DNA of 64,000 bases from Azoarcus sp. DN11 (GTDB lineage Bacteria; Pseudomonadota; Gammaproteobacteria; Burkholderiales; Rhodocyclaceae), in NCBI RefSeq assembly GCF_003628555.1, contig NZ_CP021731.1, positions 1,674,001-1,738,000 of the forward strand, given 5' to 3'. Shown in pieces: positions 22,892-33,102 of the stretch (its first letter is position 1; each line of letters begins with the position of its first letter). Under the pieces are notes generated by a model. It saw only the letters and a program-made list of their open reading frames with translations, ran no database searches and was not told the DNA's origin. Position numbers and translations under genes: made by a program.

Positions 22892-25800
22892 TCATGTCCT
22901 CGATCTGCTGCGCCGGCGCTTGTGGGCCGGGGGCAGCAGGACGTGCCGCTCCAGCATGCCGTCGAACTCCGCGGCGGGAAGCGGTTTGCCGATCAGGTAG
23001 CCCTGCAGGAGGTCGCAGCCCAGCCCGCGCAGGAAGTCGACCTGCTCCCAGGTTTCCACCCCTTCCGCGGTGACCTGCAGGCCCAGGCTGTGCGCCATGT
23101 TGATGATCGCCTCGACCAGGTGCGCGTCGTTGCGGTCGTCCGGGCAGCCGGCGACGAAGCTGCGGTCGATCTTGACGATGTCGACGGGGAAGCGCTTGAG
23201 GTAGGACAGCGAGGAAAAGCCGGTACCGAAGTCGTCGAGCGCGTAGCCGATGCCCAGCGCCTTGATCTCACGCATGCGCGATTCCATCGATTCGCTGCCG
23301 CCCATCAGCACCGACTCGGTGATCTCGACCATCAGCCCGCCGCGGTCGATGCCGAATTCGGCGAGGACTTCGCCGACGAGATCGGGCAGGCCGGCTTCGC
23401 GGAATTGCACGCCGGACATGTTCACCGCGAGGCGCGGCGAGGCACGGCCGCCATCGCGCCATTGCCGCGACTGCCGTGCCGCTTCGCGCAGCGCCCATTC
23501 GCCGATGCCGATGATGAGCCCGCTGTCCTCGGCGACCGGGATGAACTCCAGCGGCGAAACCGGGCCGCGTTCGGGATGGATCCAGCGGATCAGCGCCTCG
23601 GCGCCGACCAGTTCGCCGCTGTCGGCATCGACGATGGGCTGGTAGTGCAGCGAGAAGGCCTGCCGTTCGAGCGCGATGCGCAGGTCCGCTTCGAGCTGCA
23701 AGCGGGCGAGGGCGTCGCTTTGCATGTCGCGAGCATAGAACTGGAAGCGGTTCTTGCCCGCCTGCTTGGATTTGTACATCGCAATGTCGGCGTTGCGGAA
23801 CAGCGCCTGCACGTTTTCGCCGTCGTCCGGATACACGGTGATACCCACGCTGCCCGACATGCGATGCTGGATCCCGCCGAGAAAGAATGGATCGCGCAGC
23901 ACCGCGACGATCTTTTCGGCGATGGCGTTGAGGTCGTCCGGCTCGGCGAGGTCCTGCACGATGATCGTGAACTCGTCGCCGCCGAAGCGTGCCACGGTGT
24001 CCTGCTCGCGCACGCAGAAGGTCAGGCGGCGCGCCACCTCGACCAGCAGCTCGTCGCCGATGTCGTGGCCCAGTGTGTCGTTGATCCACTTGAAGCCGTC
24101 GAGATCGAGGAACAGCAGGCCCACGCGCGCGCGGTTGCGGCGGGCGTGGGTCAGGGCCTGGTCGAGGCGGTCCTGCAGCAGGCTGCGGTTGGCGAGGTTC
24201 GTGAGCGGGTCGAAGTTCGCCTGCCGCCAGATCGCCTCTTCCTGCTGCTTGCGCTGGGTGATGTCGTTGAACAGCGAGATGTAGCCGGTGAGGTGGCCGT
24301 GCTGGTCATGGACGGCCGAGATCGTCTGCCACTGCGGGTAGATTTCGCCGTTCTTGCGCCGGTTCCAGATCTCGGATTCCCACTGCCCGTGGCGGGCAAG
24401 CGAATCCCACATGTTGTCGTAGAAGGCCACGTCGTGGCGCCCGGAACCGAGCATCGACGGCTTGTGCCCCAGCACCTCTTCGGCGGTGTAGCCGGTGATC
24501 GCGGTGAAGGCCGGGTTGACGGCGGTGATCACGGAGTGCGCGTCCGTCGTCATGATGCCCTGGCTGGAGGCGTTGAACACGACCATCGCCTGGTTCATCC
24601 GCGCCTCGATGCGCTTGCGCTCGGTGACGTCGTTCATCAGGCCGACGAATTGTTGCGGCTCCCCGCGGGGCGACAGGATCGGCGCGATGCGCAAGTCGCT
24701 CCAGTACAGCTCCCCGCCCTTGCGGCGGTTGAGCAGTTCGCCCTGCCAGCTTTCGCCGCTCAGGATCACTTTCCACAGTTCGGCATAGACCTCGCGCGGC
24801 ATGCGGCCGGAGCGGAACAGCGCCGGCGTCCTGCCCAGCGCCTCGGCGGGGGGATAGCCGGTGATGCGTGAAAAGGCGGGGTTCGTGTATTCGATCACCG
24901 ACGAGCGGTCGGTGATGACGATGCCCGAGGTGCTCGCATCGACCGCCACCTTGAAGAGGCGCAGCCGGTGCGCCGCGCGGCGGCGCTGTTCCAGCAGCAC
25001 GATGGACAGCACGATCAGCAGCAGCGCGATGAGCTCGACGTGCATGTGCAGCAGCGTCGCCCAGCCGAGGGCGGTGCGATCGACGACGTGATAGACCGTC
25101 CACGGCGCGTTCTTCAGATGCAATCCCTTGAGCAGCCAGCCGTCGTGCTCGTCGTAACCCGGCGTCATTGTCCCGGATCCAGGCAGGCGGCCGACGAGTT
25201 CGAGCGGCAGGCTGCCGTCGACCAGGCGCACTTCTGTATCGCCCGGCGCCACGACGCCCGGATCGGCGAGAAGCTGGCCCCGGTCGTTGGCGACGAATAC
25301 GCGGCCGATCTCCAGTCCGGGGCCCGTGAGGTAGCCGTTCAGGGTCGCGAGCGTGATGTCGAGGGCGACGACGGCGCGGAAGCGTCCCGCCGCGTCGAAG
25401 ACGGGCGCCGTCAGCGAGCTCATCATGCCCTTGCCGGCTTCATCGACGTAGGCCTCGCTCCAGCGCAGCTTGTGTTCGGGGTTGTTCTCCGGTGCAGCGT
25501 CCGCGACGATCGGGTGGTTGAGCATCTCGTCGCGCCACGACAGGTATTTCCATTGTGCATCGAGCGGATAGACGCTGATGAAGCCCGAGCGTGACATGTA
25601 ATACACCCACGCCGCCTGCGGGACATTTTCGCGGACGCGCTGGAACACCGGTATCAGGTGCAGCGCGACCTCGATTTCGCGGTCCATCTCGCGGGGAAAC
25701 GCGGCGGGGTCGCCGCGGCCGAAGACGTAGGCGCCCAGCTCGGGCGGCACCTCGTCGGGCAGCCGCGCCGTCGCAAACAGGCCCGGTCCGGGGAACACGG

Positions 25801-26065
25801 CGAAACCCTTGCGCAGCGGATTGGGTGCGTGGACCAACTCGTCGCGCAGCGCGCGTTCGGCTTCGACGCGGAGGATGGCCACGTGGTCGGTGGCGGATTT
25901 CGCAGTGGCGTCGAGGGAGTTGCTCATCGCGTGCAGGCTCTCGCCCGAGAGGCGCAGCGCCGCGGCGACGCGGAACGACCACAACTCGTAGAAGCCGAAG
26001 CCCGCGAGGCCGATCACCGCGGCGTACGCGATCAGGACGACCCGGTTGAGCTGCGGAGCTTTCAC
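22892..26065 (-). CDS. Membrane Cache-PAS-PAS-GGDEF-EAL protein
   Basis: A 1057-residue integral membrane protein. A helix near 10-30 and another near 330-355 flank a large periplasmic region resembling a double Cache sensor. Two PAS domains follow (about 375-490 and 500-620), then a GGDEF domain with an intact RFGGDEF site and an EAL domain with AEALIRW and DDFGTGFSSL. Both synthesis and hydrolysis of c-di-GMP are therefore possible. I chose the GTG at 26065 because AGGTGG precedes it by six bases; a GTG 11 codons upstream has no ribosome-binding site. It is a single gene, with a 460-bp complex intergenic stretch at its 3' side. Confidence 0.88.
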   Translation of the reverse strand: MKAPQLNRVVLIAYAAVIGLAGFGFYELWSFRVAAALRLSGESLHAMSNSLDATAKSATDHVAILRVEAERALRDELVHAPNPLRKGFAVFPGPGLFATARLPDEVPPELGAYVFGRGDPAAFPREMDREIEVALHLIPVFQRVRENVPQAAWVYYMSRSGFISVYPLDAQWKYLSWRDEMLNHPIVADAAPENNPEHKLRWSEAYVDEAGKGMMSSLTAPVFDAAGRFRAVVALDITLATLNGYLTGPGLEIGRVFVANDRGQLLADPGVVAPGDTEVRLVDGSLPLELVGRLPGSGTMTPGYDEHDGWLLKGLHLKNAPWTVYHVVDRTALGWATLLHMHVELIALLLIVLSIVLLEQRRRAAHRLRLFKVAVDASTSGIVITDRSSVIEYTNPAFSRITGYPPAEALGRTPALFRSGRMPREVYAELWKVILSGESWQGELLNRRKGGELYWSDLRIAPILSPRGEPQQFVGLMNDVTERKRIEARMNQAMVVFNASSQGIMTTDAHSVITAVNPAFTAITGYTAEEVLGHKPSMLGSGRHDVAFYDNMWDSLARHGQWESEIWNRRKNGEIYPQWQTISAVHDQHGHLTGYISLFNDITQRKQQEEAIWRQANFDPLTNLANRSLLQDRLDQALTHARRNRARVGLLFLDLDGFKWINDTLGHDIGDELLVEVARRLTFCVREQDTVARFGGDEFTIIVQDLAEPDDLNAIAEKIVAVLRDPFFLGGIQHRMSGSVGITVYPDDGENVQALFRNADIAMYKSKQAGKNRFQFYARDMQSDALARLQLEADLRIALERQAFSLHYQPIVDADSGELVGAEALIRWIHPERGPVSPLEFIPVAEDSGLIIGIGEWALREAARQSRQWRDGGRASPRLAVNMSGVQFREAGLPDLVGEVLAEFGIDRGGLMVEITESVLMGGSESMESRMREIKALGIGYALDDFGTGFSSLSYLKRFPVDIVKIDRSFVAGCPDDRNDAHLVEAIINMAHSLGLQVTAEGVETWEQVDFLRGLGCDLLQGYLIGKPLPAAEFDGMLERHVLLPPAHKRRRSRSRT

Positions 26066-26194
26066 ACACCACCTGCTTCGTTGGGAACGAGCGAACACTG
26101 CAATCTAGCGCATTGGCGACCGAAATGGCGCTGAACTAGTGCGCGGGTGCCAATTTCCCGGGAATGCGCTGTGCAGGTGCGCGGTGGATGATCC

Positions 26195-26716
26195 TCAGCG
26201 GCGCAGGCCGGCGTTGTCAAGCACGCGTTCGACGATGCGGCGCAGCAGGGCGCGCGCGAACTCTCCGCCCGGCGTCTGCAGCGCCGGCGGGCGCGACACC
26301 AGGAATACCGTGCGCGGGCGGCCCGGCAGGGTATACAGCGCAATCGTCATCGGACACAGCGCGATGTGGCGGACGTCCTCGGCGACCATGCGCCCGGACA
26401 CCTGCGCGCTGCAGAAGGAGAAGATCTCCGCCTGATCGTAGAAATCCGCGCGGTGGCCGAGGTCGCGCGCGGTGCGGGCCAGCATTTCGCCGAACTGGCT
26501 CACCGCGGGGGGCGCGAGGCCCTCTTCGACGAAGGCGTCGAGCAGCGCCGTGCGGGCGTCGGCATAGGCGAGCGGTTGCAGTTCGCGCTCGATGAGTTCG
26601 CCGTCGGCCGCGCGTGCCACGCCAAGGCATGACAGCAGGGTCGCGAGCCAAAAAACGAGCCCCGCCCGTACGAGCCGGGCAGGGCGAAGACGGTCACCGC
26701 GAAGGAGGAGGAGCAC
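26195..26716 (-). CDS. Exported DUF302-like protein
   Basis: A 173-residue protein with a signal peptide (about 1-36, ending VARA) and a mature domain. The segments EIFSFCSAQVSGRMV and IALCPMTIALYTL match my recollection of the DUF302 pattern (two Cys flanking a core strand, then a hydrophobic strand before a Pro). The function of DUF302 proteins is not established. The GTG start lies nine bases after the stop of the TonB receptor gene in the same direction, so it is co-transcribed with it. That neighbourhood suggests an envelope role connected with receptor-mediated uptake. Confidence 0.6.
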   Translation of the reverse strand: MLLLLRGDRLRPARLVRAGLVFWLATLLSCLGVARAADGELIERELQPLAYADARTALLDAFVEEGLAPPAVSQFGEMLARTARDLGHRADFYDQAEIFSFCSAQVSGRMVAEDVRHIALCPMTIALYTLPGRPRTVFLVSRPPALQTPGGEFARALLRRIVERVLDNAGLRR

Positions 26717-26725
26717 GGGCCGATG

Positions 26726-28888
26726 TCAGAATCGATAGCTGGCCCTCACGCCCGCGAACAGGCTGCGGGTCGGGCCGGGTTCATAGAAACGGTCGTTGCC
26801 GTCGCCGACGATCACGGAGGCAATGTGTTCCTTGTCGAACAGGTTGTCCACGCGCAGCATCTCGCGGAGGGTCCAGCCGCCGGAACGCTGCTCGGCGGTC
26901 AGGCGCAGGTTCGCCAGCGTGTAGCGGGGCGCGGCGCGCTTCGCGTTGGTGTCTTCCACGAACACCTTGCTCCGGTGCACCGCCTCCACCGCGGCCGAGA
27001 GGCCTTCCTGCGGTTTCCATTCGAGTTCCGCATAGGCCGAGAGCGCGGGGATGCCGGGGATGCGCTTGCCGTCGTCGATGGTCTTCGCGTTCGCCCCGGT
27101 GCCGGTGACAAAAGCCTCGTCGTACACGGCGCGCAGCTGCGTCACCGCCAGCTTGCCCCGCCAGTTGCGGGAAAACTCGCTCTCGGCGGCGAGCTCGATG
27201 CCCTGGCGCAGCGTCGATCCGGCGTTCTTGAACACCGTGCGCCCGCCGACCGCGTTGTCGACGACCAACTCGTCCTCCGTGCGGATCTCGAACACCGCGA
27301 GGTTCACACGGGTGTTCTCGCCGACGAAAGCCTTGGCGCCGAGTTCATATTGCTTGCTGGTCGCGGGTTTCAGGCCGAAGTTGAAGCCCTTGGTCGCCCC
27401 GGTGCCCGAGTACGACAGTTCCGCCAGCGTCGGGGTCTCGAAGCCGCGCGCGGCGCTGGCGTAAAGGTTCATGATCGGGCTCAGCTGGTAGACGATGCCC
27501 ACCGCGGGGGTCGTCTTGCGGAAGCTGAGGTCGCCGCTGTCGTCCGGGTTGCCCGCCGCGATGAACTTGTCGTTCACCTCGAACTTCACGTCGCTGTGGC
27601 GCAAGCCGGCCTGCAGCGTCCATTTGTCGAGTTTCCAGCTCGCCTGCAAGTAGGGATCGACGCTGGTGACGGTGTCGGTCTCGTCCCGGCGCAGCCGCCC
27701 CTTCACCCCCAGCGCGGTCGGGGCGTTGGCGCGGCCGACGAAGTTCTCGAAACCCTTGCGCGCGTCTTCCGAGCGGTCGTAGTCGACGCCGCCGGTCAGC
27801 GTCAGCTCGCCGGGGCCGGCGGCGAGCGTGTGGATCCAGCGTGCGCCCAGTCCGTGGAAGCTGCGGTCGAAGTCGATGACTCCGCCGGAGTGCCGCGGGT
27901 TGAGCTGCGGGCCGGTCGGAATCGCCTGGAACTGCGTCACGCTGCGTTCGCCCGCGTACGCCGAGAGCTGCAGCCTGCCGGGGCCGAAGCGCCGTTCGTA
28001 GGTCGCACCCGCCTGGCTGTGATCGATGCTCTTGCGGGTGTCAAAAGTCTCGGCCACGCTCTCGACGGCGCGCGGATTGCGCTTGAAGGTCTCCCAGGTG
28101 AGGCCCAGCGGGTCCTGGGTGTCGTCCTGGCGCAGCGCGTTGGCGACCAGCGTGAGCTTGCTGTCCTGGTCTGGGTGGAAGACGAGCTTGCCGAACAGCT
28201 GGTCGCGCGTCGCGGTGCTGTGGGCGCGGTAGCCGTCGGTGTCGAAGCGCGACGCGTCGATGAGGTAGCCGACGCCGTTCTTCTCGCCTTCGGCGCCGAT
28301 GTCGACCTTGCTCGTGCCCCACGAGCCGCCGAGCACGCCGCCATATACGCTCGGCGCCCCCTTCGGGTCGCGCGAGAAGAGCTGGATCACCCCCCCGGCA
28401 TCGTTGCCATACACGGTGGAGAAGGGGCCGCGCATCACCTCGATGCGATCGGCGGTGTCGAGGTTGAAGGTCGCCGCCTGGCCCTGTCCGTCGGGCGTGC
28501 TGGCGGGGATGCCGTCCGCGATGAGCTTCACGCCGCGCACGCCGAAGGCGGCCCGGCTGCCGAAGCCGCGTACGGAAATCTGCAGGTCCTGCGCGTAGTT
28601 CTGGCGGTTCTGCACGACCAGCCCCGGCACCCCGGCGAGCGCCTCCGAGGCGTTCACGCCGAGGTTGCCCGCTTGCACCGGCCGCATGTCGACCGAATCC
28701 ACCGAGAAGGGCAGGTCGAAGCTCGGCGTCTCGACGCGGCTGCCCGTCACGACGATCGGGTTGAGTGTCGGCACCGGATCGGCGGCGAAGGCGGGGACGG
28801 CGCCAAGGCCCGCGATCAGCGCGGCATGCAGCGGCCGGAGCCGGGGGGGCGGGAGAGGCGGGAGCGAACTGCAGGGCGATGCGAACAT
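26726..28888 (-). CDS. TonB-dependent outer-membrane receptor
   Basis: A 720-residue receptor. A signal peptide (about 1-36, ending AFAA) is followed by a TonB box-like PIVVTGSRVE, a plug domain (about 45-160) with VRGFGSRAAFGVRG and IEVMRGPFSTVYG, and a C-terminal barrel ending in an aromatic SYRF. It imports a scarce ligand with TonB/ExbBD energy; the substrate cannot be told. The start at 28888 has GGAAAC upstream; a longer in-frame frame would place a charged extension before the signal peptide. It forms an operon with the DUF302-like gene downstream and probably with the small winged-helix-like gene 147 bp upstream. Confidence 0.92.
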   Translation of the reverse strand: MFASPCSSLPPLPPPRLRPLHAALIAGLGAVPAFAADPVPTLNPIVVTGSRVETPSFDLPFSVDSVDMRPVQAGNLGVNASEALAGVPGLVVQNRQNYAQDLQISVRGFGSRAAFGVRGVKLIADGIPASTPDGQGQAATFNLDTADRIEVMRGPFSTVYGNDAGGVIQLFSRDPKGAPSVYGGVLGGSWGTSKVDIGAEGEKNGVGYLIDASRFDTDGYRAHSTATRDQLFGKLVFHPDQDSKLTLVANALRQDDTQDPLGLTWETFKRNPRAVESVAETFDTRKSIDHSQAGATYERRFGPGRLQLSAYAGERSVTQFQAIPTGPQLNPRHSGGVIDFDRSFHGLGARWIHTLAAGPGELTLTGGVDYDRSEDARKGFENFVGRANAPTALGVKGRLRRDETDTVTSVDPYLQASWKLDKWTLQAGLRHSDVKFEVNDKFIAAGNPDDSGDLSFRKTTPAVGIVYQLSPIMNLYASAARGFETPTLAELSYSGTGATKGFNFGLKPATSKQYELGAKAFVGENTRVNLAVFEIRTEDELVVDNAVGGRTVFKNAGSTLRQGIELAAESEFSRNWRGKLAVTQLRAVYDEAFVTGTGANAKTIDDGKRIPGIPALSAYAELEWKPQEGLSAAVEAVHRSKVFVEDTNAKRAAPRYTLANLRLTAEQRSGGWTLREMLRVDNLFDKEHIASVIVGDGNDRFYEPGPTRSLFAGVRASYRF

Positions 28889-29035
28889 GTTTCCGGGTCC
28901 TGTCGATGGGCGTGCGCCGCGTCTGGCGTTTGTACCCACTTTACGGTCGCGCGCACAGTCCCGCGTCCATGACTCCACGGAATGGCACTACAGAAAATCA
29001 TGAGATCGGCCGGAGAGGGCCGACTGGCGGGCGTC

Positions 29036-29365
29036 TCAGCCGTACCAGATGACGAAGTACTTTTGCGGCCAGCGCAGCGAGCGCCACCATCGCTCGCCGG
29101 CCTCATACAGCGCAACGCCGTCGGACGACAGGGTGTAGAAGTGCGCGCGTGGCCCTTCCTTCGCGCAGGGCACGATGTAGCCGTTGCGTTCGAGAAAACC
29201 GAAGTAATGCACCGCCATCGGTGCGCCGTCGAGGTGCGTGAGGCAGGACAGATCCCACAGGTGTATGAAGGGATGCCCGGCGTGCATGGAGCGCAGCATC
29301 TGCAGCACGTGCCAGCGATGCGGCAGGGGTTCGCGGCGGGGGGCGACGTCGGCGCGCGCAAGCAT
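29036..29365 (-). CDS. Small winged-helix-like protein
   Basis: A 109-residue basic protein whose central part (HVLQMLRSM, then ...WDLSCLTHLDGAPMAVHYFGFLERNGYI and a strand pair FYTLSSDGVALYEAGERWW) has the helix-turn-helix-wing pattern of small transcriptional regulators. I do not recognise a specific family. AGGAGA lies six bases before the ATG at 29365. It sits between two TonB receptor genes, all on the minus strand, so local regulation of receptor expression is a reasonable guess. Confidence 0.55.
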   Translation of the reverse strand: MLARADVAPRREPLPHRWHVLQMLRSMHAGHPFIHLWDLSCLTHLDGAPMAVHYFGFLERNGYIVPCAKEGPRAHFYTLSSDGVALYEAGERWWRSLRWPQKYFVIWYG

Positions 29366-29501
29366 CACGGTCTCCTGGAGCTGCGCAGTCAGGGCAGCCC
29401 GGCAAGGTATCCATTCGTTCCATGCGCCAGCGTCGGCAGGGTAGCTTGCCGGCGCGGGCCATCCCGAATCCCGGGATGGCGCACCCGCGGCGAGGAACGG
29501 A

Positions 29502-31799
29502 TCAGATGCCCTTCCAGGCGTAACGCACGCCAACCCATGCGCTGCGTGGCGCGCCCGGGGCGATGAACTGTTCATGGCGCCATTCGCCGGGATCCGCCAC
29601 AAACGCGTTGTCGGGGCCGACGAAGGGGTTCGCCGCCAGCGCCCCGGCACTCGCGTAGCGCTTGTCGAACAGGTTGTCGATGCGGCCGAAAAGGGTCCAG
29701 CCGCGCGCCAACTGGTAGTCCGCGCGAAGATTGACCACCCCGTATCCGGGAAGTTTCCCGCGCCCTTCGAACCTGCCCTGGGGCTCGTGGCGGTTGTTTT
29801 CGTTGCCGCGCACGTAGCGGTCGGAATATGCAACGAGGTCGGCCCCCACGCGCAACACGTCGGTGGCGTGCCAGCCGAGACCGAGCTTGAGGCTGTGCTT
29901 GGACAGTCCGGGCAGCCGGTCGCCGCGCGCAACGCGGATCTCGTCGTCGGGGCAGCCGCCCTGGCCTTCGGTGCTGTTGTTCTCGGCGAGCAGGCAGGCC
30001 GAGGACTGGAAGGTCGCGTCGAGGTAGCTGTAGTTGGCCTGCCAGTCGAAGGCGCCGATTTCCCCGCTCAGGCCCAGCTCGATGCCCTGGCGGCGGGTCT
30101 GTCCGAAGTTGGTGAAGAAACCGAGGCTGCCGGCGGTGCCGACGAAGAGGATGTCGTCGTGGTTGGTGCTGCGGAATGCGGTGGCGTTCCACTGGGTGTT
30201 GCCGGCGAGTTTGCCGCGCACGCCGAATTCGAGCGTGCGGGTGACGACCTGTCCGAGGAACGGGTCGGCGGCCATCGCATTCGGCAGGCTGCAGGCGTTG
30301 CCGGGATCGGCGCAGCCCAGCTCGATCGGCGTCGGCGCGCGGTTGCCCTGGGTGAAGCCGCCGTAAACGGTGAGGGCAGGCGTCACCTCCCAGGTGAGAC
30401 CCAGCGCCGGATTGAGCTTGTGGTAAGTGAAGTCGCCGTTGAGTGCGTCGCCCATGCGATCGCTGTTGAGCACGCTCGTGCGGTTGTAACGCAGCGAGCC
30501 CGTGAGATGCACGGTCGGGGCCAGCGCGACGGTGTCGGTCGCATACACGCTGGTGGTGCGCGTGCGGCCGAGCAGGCTGTTCACCGGCTCTTCGTCGCCG
30601 GTGGCGGAAATGCCGCGATTTGCGGTCAGCTCGCCCGCTTGCTGGCTCTGGCGGAAGCCGGCGTGGCTGCGGTCGTGGGACACGCCGACCGAGAATTGGT
30701 GGGCGCCGGCGATGCGGCTCCACTGCAGCGCGATGCCCGCAGCGGTCTGGCCGGTGCGGGCGCGGTTGAGTGCGCCGGCTTCCGGTTCCGCTCCGACGGG
30801 AAAGCCGGCAGCGGCCCATTGCGCGAACTCGCTCGCGAACTTGTCGTTCAGGTCGCCGTTCAGCGTGCGGGTGAGGGTGCGCCGCGCGTAGACGGTGCCC
30901 GAGATCTGGTCCTGATCGTTGAGCCAGTGGCTGCCCGAGAGTGCCAGCAGGGTGCTGCGGTTCCGTGTCTCGTCGGGATGGGTGAAGGTCGCTGCGCGCC
31001 GTTGGCGTTCGATGCTCTCCGGTACGAGGGCGTTGCCGATCAGGTCGGTGTCGGCGTGGGCGAGCGTGAGCGCCAGATCGGTTTCGCCCCTCGTCCACGC
31101 GAGCTTGCCGAACAGCTGGCCCACTTCGGACGGGGAATGGTCGCGCCAGCCGTCTTCCTTCATGCCCTCGGCCGCGACGTACCAGGAAAGCTCCCCGCGC
31201 TTGCCGCCGTGCTCGACGGAGCCGCCGCGGCGGTTGAAGGAGCCGCCGTATACCTCCAGCGCGCCGCCGGGGTGCGTGTCGCCGCGCTTCGTCTGCAGCG
31301 CCAGTGCGCCACCCAGGGTGTTGAGGCCGTACAGGGGGTTGGAGCCCGGCACGAGCGTCATCGTGGCAATCGCCGTCTGCGGGATCAGGTCCCAGTTCAC
31401 GACGTCGCCAAAGGGTTCGTTGACGCGCACGCCGTCGAGGAAGACGGACAGGCCCTGCGGCGTACCGAGCAGCGGCGAGGCGGAAAAGCCGCGGTAATTG
31501 AGGTCGGCCTGGTAGGGATTGCCCTGGATCTCGTTCACGTTGACGCTCGGCAGCTTGCGCTGCAGCTTCTCGGTCAGCGCTGGCCCGCCCGCGTCGCGCA
31601 GTTGCTGGCTGTTCATCAGCTGGACGTTGGCGGGAACCTGGTCCTTCGGGAGGTTGATGCCCGGCAAGGGCGTGGTGCCGACGACCTCCACCGGCGCGAG
31701 TTCGACCGTTTCGGCTGCGCTGGCGGCGGTAACGGATCCCAGGAGGGCGGTCAGGATCGCGAGCGGTTTGCGGATCGGTGCCGGGGGGGCGTGCTGCAT
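29502..31799 (-). CDS. TonB-dependent outer-membrane receptor
   Basis: A 765-residue receptor with a signal peptide (about 1-29), a VELAPVEVVGTT TonB-box region, a plug (about 50-180) with NYRGFSASPLLGTPQGLSV and TLVPGSNPLYGLNTLGGA, and a barrel finishing GVRYAWKGI. The plug pattern (DGVRVNEPFGDVVNWDLIP) is that of FecA/CirA-like receptors annotated without a known ligand. Extracellular loops contain paired Cys (CADPGNACS; CLLAENN...GCPDD). It is only distantly related to the receptor at 26726. A 281-bp upstream region separates it from the divergent aldo/keto reductase and should hold both promoters. Confidence 0.92.
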   Translation of the reverse strand: MQHAPPAPIRKPLAILTALLGSVTAASAAETVELAPVEVVGTTPLPGINLPKDQVPANVQLMNSQQLRDAGGPALTEKLQRKLPSVNVNEIQGNPYQADLNYRGFSASPLLGTPQGLSVFLDGVRVNEPFGDVVNWDLIPQTAIATMTLVPGSNPLYGLNTLGGALALQTKRGDTHPGGALEVYGGSFNRRGGSVEHGGKRGELSWYVAAEGMKEDGWRDHSPSEVGQLFGKLAWTRGETDLALTLAHADTDLIGNALVPESIERQRRAATFTHPDETRNRSTLLALSGSHWLNDQDQISGTVYARRTLTRTLNGDLNDKFASEFAQWAAAGFPVGAEPEAGALNRARTGQTAAGIALQWSRIAGAHQFSVGVSHDRSHAGFRQSQQAGELTANRGISATGDEEPVNSLLGRTRTTSVYATDTVALAPTVHLTGSLRYNRTSVLNSDRMGDALNGDFTYHKLNPALGLTWEVTPALTVYGGFTQGNRAPTPIELGCADPGNACSLPNAMAADPFLGQVVTRTLEFGVRGKLAGNTQWNATAFRSTNHDDILFVGTAGSLGFFTNFGQTRRQGIELGLSGEIGAFDWQANYSYLDATFQSSACLLAENNSTEGQGGCPDDEIRVARGDRLPGLSKHSLKLGLGWHATDVLRVGADLVAYSDRYVRGNENNRHEPQGRFEGRGKLPGYGVVNLRADYQLARGWTLFGRIDNLFDKRYASAGALAANPFVGPDNAFVADPGEWRHEQFIAPGAPRSAWVGVRYAWKGI

Positions 31800-32080
31800 G
31801 AGCTTGCTCTTGTTGGCTGAAATGATTGGCCGGCCGGCGCGATGCTCCGTGAGCCCTGCCGGATGCAGGCGTCAGCGTACATATACCGCGTGGCGCTTTC
31901 CATAGGAAAAACTCTGATTGCCGACGTCCTCACGCGCTGCTGGAGTGAATGTCGGCGGGGCGCAAACGGATCGGCCGTGAGCCGGGGCGGAAATTTCCAT
32001 GCATCGCGGCACTCGACAGGCGTCCCCGCGGTCTGAACTTGCGGAGGCCGGCGACGGCCGTTCTCGAGGAGGCGAGGCAT

Positions 32081-33046
32081 ATGCGCAGTCCGGCGGCATC
32101 ACGGCTTCCTGCCTGCAGCATGACGCGGGCGCAGTTCCTGCGGCTCGCGGCAGGGGCTGTCGTATCGTTGGTCGCGGGCCGGTGGGGGCGTGCGCAGGCG
32201 CCGGCCGGATCTTCGGGAGGTGCGATGTTGACGCGACCGATTCCTTCGACGGGGGAGAGGCTGCCCGTGATCGGCCTGGGCACCTACGTGGGTTTCGATG
32301 TCGAGCGCGATTCGGAGCAGTATCGCAGGCTGCCTGAAGTGTTGAGGGTCATGTTCGAGGCGGGCGGGTCGGTGATCGACTCGTCGCCGATGTACGGGCG
32401 CGCCGAGGCAGTGACGGGCGAACTGCTCGCCGCCGAGGGCGTGCGCAGCAAGGCTTTCGTCGCGACCAAGGTGTGGATTCGCGGGCGCGCCGAGGGCATC
32501 CGGCAGATGCAGGAGTCGATGCGGCTGCTGCAGGTGGAGCGTCTGGATCTGATGCAGGTGCACAACCTGGTCGACTGGCGCGTGCATCTGGCGACGTTGC
32601 GCGACTGGAAGGCGGCGGGCCGGGTCCGTTACATCGGCATCACGCATTACACGAACGGCGCCTACGCCGAACTCGAAGCGGTGATGCGCGAGGCGCAGTT
32701 CGACTTCGTGCAGGTGAATTATTCGGTCGCCGAGCCCGAAGCGGAACGGCGCATCCTGCCGCTGGCGGTCGATCGCGGCATGGCGGTGCTGATCAACCGG
32801 CCGTTCGGCGGCGGCCGCGTGCTGCGGCGGCTGAGTGACCGGCCGTTGCCGCCGTGGGCGGCAGAGATCGGGGCGACGAGCTGGGCGCAGGTGCTGCTGA
32901 AATTCGTGCTGAGTCATCCGGCGGTGAGCTGCGCGATCCCGGGCACGGGGCGGCCCGAGCACGTGACGGATAACGTCCGCGCCGGCATGGGGATGATCCC
33001 CGACGTGGCGTTCTGGAAGCGCCGTCTGGATTCGATCAGTGCCTGA
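32081..33046 (+). CDS. Exported aldo/keto reductase
   Basis: A 321-residue protein with an N-terminal Tat/Sec-like leader (SMTRAQFLRLAAGAVVSLVAG) followed by an aldo/keto reductase barrel. Visible landmarks are IGLGTYVGFD, the catalytic-type DSSPMYG, KVWIRG, the VHN strand, QVNYSV, and a C-terminal AIPGTGRPEHV cofactor loop. The Tyr in the SPMYG motif and the Lys of TKVW are kept. Exported members of this family are known, but their substrates are not. The ATG at 32081 follows a GAGGAGG...GAGG run. It is 56 bp upstream of the NAD(P)-binding protein gene, probably in one operon. Confidence 0.85.
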   Translation: MRSPAASRLPACSMTRAQFLRLAAGAVVSLVAGRWGRAQAPAGSSGGAMLTRPIPSTGERLPVIGLGTYVGFDVERDSEQYRRLPEVLRVMFEAGGSVIDSSPMYGRAEAVTGELLAAEGVRSKAFVATKVWIRGRAEGIRQMQESMRLLQVERLDLMQVHNLVDWRVHLATLRDWKAAGRVRYIGITHYTNGAYAELEAVMREAQFDFVQVNYSVAEPEAERRILPLAVDRGMAVLINRPFGGGRVLRRLSDRPLPPWAAEIGATSWAQVLLKFVLSHPAVSCAIPGTGRPEHVTDNVRAGMGMIPDVAFWKRRLDSISA

Positions 33047-33102
33047 GCGTCCAGCCAGGCCGCGTTGGGCCGCAGGGCCCGGACCATGAAGAGGAGGCAA
33101 GG

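Noticed and set aside
26723..28972. Long open frame antisense to the first TonB receptor
   Set aside because: Same cause; translation shows repetitive Ala/Arg/His composition and no recognisable fold.
29574..31820. Long open frame (about 750 codons) antisense to the second TonB receptor
   Set aside because: Low-complexity, Gly/Ala/Arg/Val-rich translation with no domain; the receptor on the other strand has full family motifs. High GC content removes stops from antisense frames.
31800..32080. Cobalamin-type riboswitch before the TonB receptor
   Set aside because: GC-rich stems can be drawn, but the conserved B12-box is not present.
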